26,722 nucleotides of DNA from JBAXGE01 sp044344145. Lineage in GTDB: Bacteria > Planctomycetota > Phycisphaerae > WQYP01. Below are positions 24,707 to 26,722 of this stretch, one piece after another. The number at the start of each line of letters is the position of its first letter. Position 1 is the stretch's first letter. Below the pieces are notes generated by a model, which made no database searches, had not been told where the DNA came from, and worked only from the letters and a program-made list of their open reading frames with translations. The translations under genes and the position numbers were made by a program. The stretch spans positions 1-26,722 of the forward strand of contig JBIJDM010000011.1 of assembly GCA_044344145.1 (NCBI GenBank), in the 5' to 3' direction.

Positions 24707-24754
24707 AGGCTGGTAAACGATGCCCTTGAGTTACGCTTCTTGGAGGAATCGCCC

Positions 24755-25852
24755 GTGGCCAAAGAACTCACTCCCGCTCAGGACACCCAGCGTCAATCGG
24801 CCCTGCAGCATGCGTTATCCCATATCGAAAAGACCTTCGGCAAGGGCACCATCATGCGGATGGATGGGGTCAATCCCTTGGCCATTGATGGCGTCTCCAC
24901 CGGGGCGCTGAGTGTGGATATTTCGCTGGGCGGCAAGGGTATGCCCCGGGGCCGCATTTGCGAAGTTTTTGGCCCGGAATCCTCCGGTAAAACCACCCTC
25001 TGTTTGCACATCATTGCCGAGGCTCAAAAGGCCGGCGGGGTGGCGGCGTTTATTGATGCCGAACATGCTCTCGATCCGACCTGGGCCAAGCGTCTGGGTG
25101 TGGACCTGCAGACCTTGCTGGTCAGCCAGCCTGACACCGGCGAACAGGCGCTCGAAATCGTCGAGCATCTGGTTCGCTCCAACGCCGTGGATACCATCAT
25201 CGTGGACTCCGTGGCTGCCCTGATTCCCAAAGCCGAAATTGACGGCGAAATGGGTGATTCTGTGGTCGGCCTGCAGGCCCGTCTGATGAGCCAGGCGATG
25301 CGTAAACTGACCGGCGCGGTCAGCAAGTCCCGGGCGCTGGTCATCTTCATCAACCAGATTCGCGAAAAGATTGGGGTCATGTACGGCAGCCCTGAAACCA
25401 CCACCGGCGGCCGCGCTTTGAAGTTCTATTCCTCTGTCCGTATTGATATCCGCCGCATCGGCCCGATCAAAGAAGGCGAAAGCATCGTTGGCAATCGCGT
25501 TCGCGTGAAGATTGTCAAAAACAAAATTGCGCCCCCGTTCCGGGAAAGTGAAGTGGATATTCTGTTCGATTCCGGCATCAGCATCGAAGGCGACCTGTTA
25601 GACCTCGCCGCCGAAGATAATGTAGTGGAAAAGGCCGGCGCCTGGTACAGCTATGGTTCCGTGCGGTTGGGTCAGGGGCGCGAACAGGCCCGCAAATTCT
25701 TCAAAGATAATCCTGCGGTCATGGCCGAAATCCGGGCCAAAGTGCTGGCCAAGCGTTGCCCGATCATCGTGGAAACCGATGGCAAGGCCGAAACGCCCAA
25801 AGCCGAAGCCGTCAAGCCCGAGCCGACCAAGGCCGGTGCCCGTAAAGCCTGA
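24755..25852 (+). CDS. recA: Recombinase RecA
   Basis: The ATP-dependent strand-exchange protein of homologous recombination and the co-protease that triggers LexA cleavage in the SOS response. The 365 residues contain the N-terminal polymerisation helix, Walker A GPESSGKTT (73-81), catalytic E103 (DAEHALD), Walker B IIVDSVAAL (D151), the L1 region EIDGEMGDSVVGLQARLMSQ (161-180) and the L2 region from GVMYGSPETTTGGRAL (207-222). The C-terminal tail is rich in K, P and E, unlike the acidic tail of Escherichia RecA. GTG at 24755 was chosen because GGAGG lies eight bases upstream and the protein then begins as homologs do; a longer frame from 24617 would overlap the promoter. No intein is present. 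The CCA-adding enzyme follows 29 bases later. Confidence 0.97.
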   Translation: MAKELTPAQDTQRQSALQHALSHIEKTFGKGTIMRMDGVNPLAIDGVSTGALSVDISLGGKGMPRGRICEVFGPESSGKTTLCLHIIAEAQKAGGVAAFIDAEHALDPTWAKRLGVDLQTLLVSQPDTGEQALEIVEHLVRSNAVDTIIVDSVAALIPKAEIDGEMGDSVVGLQARLMSQAMRKLTGAVSKSRALVIFINQIREKIGVMYGSPETTTGGRALKFYSSVRIDIRRIGPIKEGESIVGNRVRVKIVKNKIAPPFRESEVDILFDSGISIEGDLLDLAAEDNVVEKAGAWYSYGSVRLGQGREQARKFFKDNPAVMAEIRAKVLAKRCPIIVETDGKAETPKAEAVKPEPTKAGARKA

Positions 25853-25881
25853 TCTCCACATAGACAAAGGTGGCGATTTTT

Positions 25882-26722
25882 ATGGCCCAACCCATGGCCC
25901 CGGCCAATTCCGATGCCCAGCAGGGCGCGCTTGAGATTGTGCGCAAACTCCAAAGCCACGGCTATATTGCCTATTGGGCCGGCGGCTGCGTGCGCGATCG
26001 CATCATGCACCGTGCGCCGCATGATTATGATGTCGCCACTTCCGCCACGCCTCCGCAGGTACTGGCGTTATTCCGCCGGGCCCGCAAGGTCGGGATTGCT
26101 TTTGGGGTGGTGCTGGTCCAGATGGGTGACCACGCCATCGAGGTGGCCACCTTCCGGCGTGATGGTGATTACAGCGATGGCCGGCGTCCTGATGAGGTTA
26201 TTTTCGCCGACCCGCAGGCCGATGCCCAGCGCCGCGATTTCACCTGCAACGGTTTGTTCTATGATCCGCTCGCGGATACCGTCATTGATTACGTCGCCGG
26301 GCAGCGTGATATTGAAGCGCGCATTCTGCGTTGCATCGGCGAACCCGCCCAGCGCTTTGCGGAGGATTATCTGCGTCTGCTCCGCGCCGCGCGTTTTGCC
26401 GCCAAGCTCGATTTCACTATCGCCCCGGAAACCGCCGACGCTGTTCGCACCTTTGCCCCGCGCCTCACTGGCATCAGTCTCGAACGCATCACCATGGAAG
26501 TGCAGGCCATGCTGGAACATCCGTCCCGGCTGCGGGCGCTGTACTGGCTGGAACAGCTCGAACTGCTGCGCTATTGCTTCCCGCTTGATCTGCTGACCGC
26601 GTCGCGCGGGTGTGCCTGGCCGCGGGTTCAGCGTCTGCCCGAGGCGGCTACGCTACCCGTGGTGCTCATTGCCATGTGGCTGGACCTGACGCACGGCGAA
26701 GTGGGGGACCACGCCACCTTGC
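25882..26722 (+). CDS. CCA tRNA nucleotidyltransferase, cut by window end
   Basis: The first 280 residues of a class II CCA-adding enzyme or poly(A) polymerase, still open at the last base. It builds or repairs the CCA 3' end of tRNAs. The nucleotidyltransferase head has GGCVRD (34-39) and the metal-binding pair D48 and D50 (HDYDVAT). The next conserved blocks are VATFRRDGDY, QRRDFTCNGLFYD (116-128) and EDYLRLLRAARFAAKLDF (161-178), which belong to the neck. The ATG follows AAAGGTGG by eight bases and lies 29 bases after recA, so a shared transcript is likely. Whether it adds full CCA, only CC or A, or poly(A) cannot be decided from this part. Confidence 0.9.
   Translation, partial: MAQPMAPANSDAQQGALEIVRKLQSHGYIAYWAGGCVRDRIMHRAPHDYDVATSATPPQVLALFRRARKVGIAFGVVLVQMGDHAIEVATFRRDGDYSDGRRPDEVIFADPQADAQRRDFTCNGLFYDPLADTVIDYVAGQRDIEARILRCIGEPAQRFAEDYLRLLRAARFAAKLDFTIAPETADAVRTFAPRLTGISLERITMEVQAMLEHPSRLRALYWLEQLELLRYCFPLDLLTASRGCAWPRVQRLPEAATLPVVLIAMWLDLTHGEVGDHATL

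Noticed and set aside
24720..24911. A 63-codon frame overlapping the recA start
   Set aside because: It is out of frame with recA, serine- and proline-rich as expected for a shadow, and has no ribosome site of its own.
1..26722. CRISPR arrays, insertion sequences, phage genes, toxin-antitoxin pairs, tRNA or rRNA genes
   Set aside because: No regularly spaced repeats, terminal inverted repeats, transposase or integrase motifs, or tRNA-like T-arm and anticodon patterns were seen on either strand.

Overview
The window looks like a chromosomal segment of a planctomycete, plausibly of the Phycisphaerae; this is inferred from gene content, with no rRNA to confirm it. The clues are a membrane protein with a CxxCGYNL...CPECG zinc ribbon, small lipoproteins of unknown family, TIM-barrel sugar isomerases beside a ThuA-domain protein, a large GT-C type membrane protein, and moderately GC-rich coding throughout. 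Genes are densely packed, mostly behind clear Shine-Dalgarno sites. No tRNA, rRNA, CRISPR array, insertion sequence, prophage or integrase was found. No stretch over 300 bases lacks a gene.

Layout. (1) 179-6476, all minus strand: a small lipoprotein, a terminator, then a TPR lipoprotein, a zinc-ribbon membrane protein, pabB, pyruvate kinase and another small lipoprotein. (2) 6629-7885, plus: ispG of the MEP isoprenoid pathway, ended by a very strong hairpin terminator. (3) 7970-9817, minus: a DUF47/PhoU-like gene and a PiT phosphate permease. (4) 10052-16214: a carbohydrate-metabolism island. On the minus strand are an aldo/keto reductase, a secreted PEBP/YbhB protein, a TIM-barrel sugar isomerase and a xylulokinase. 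On the plus strand are a second TIM-barrel isomerase and a ThuA-domain protein, followed nine bases later by a 750-residue GT-C type membrane protein. (5) 18529-22990, minus: a PmtA-like SAM methyltransferase, a YwqG/DUF1963 protein and aconitase A. (6) 23204 to the end, plus: a secreted parallel beta-helix protein, recA, and a CCA tRNA nucleotidyltransferase cut off by the window edge.

How the genes may work together. The window is mostly housekeeping metabolism: glycolysis, folate, isoprenoids, TCA cycle, phosphate uptake, recombination and tRNA maturation. It has one accessory sugar-use cluster in which an FGGY kinase sits directly behind a TIM-barrel isomerase instead of a classical xylA.

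The most interesting signals are regulatory. The recA promoter carries a perfect GTTTGG-N6-CCAAAC palindrome centred on its -10 hexamer, with an exact DnaA-box sequence touching its -35; the palindrome is a candidate SOS operator for this lineage. A near-perfect terminator lies only eight bases upstream of the TPR lipoprotein start codon. Three predicted promoters share the -35 hexamer TTGCCC. I did not find a convincing new multi-gene defence or mobile system here.
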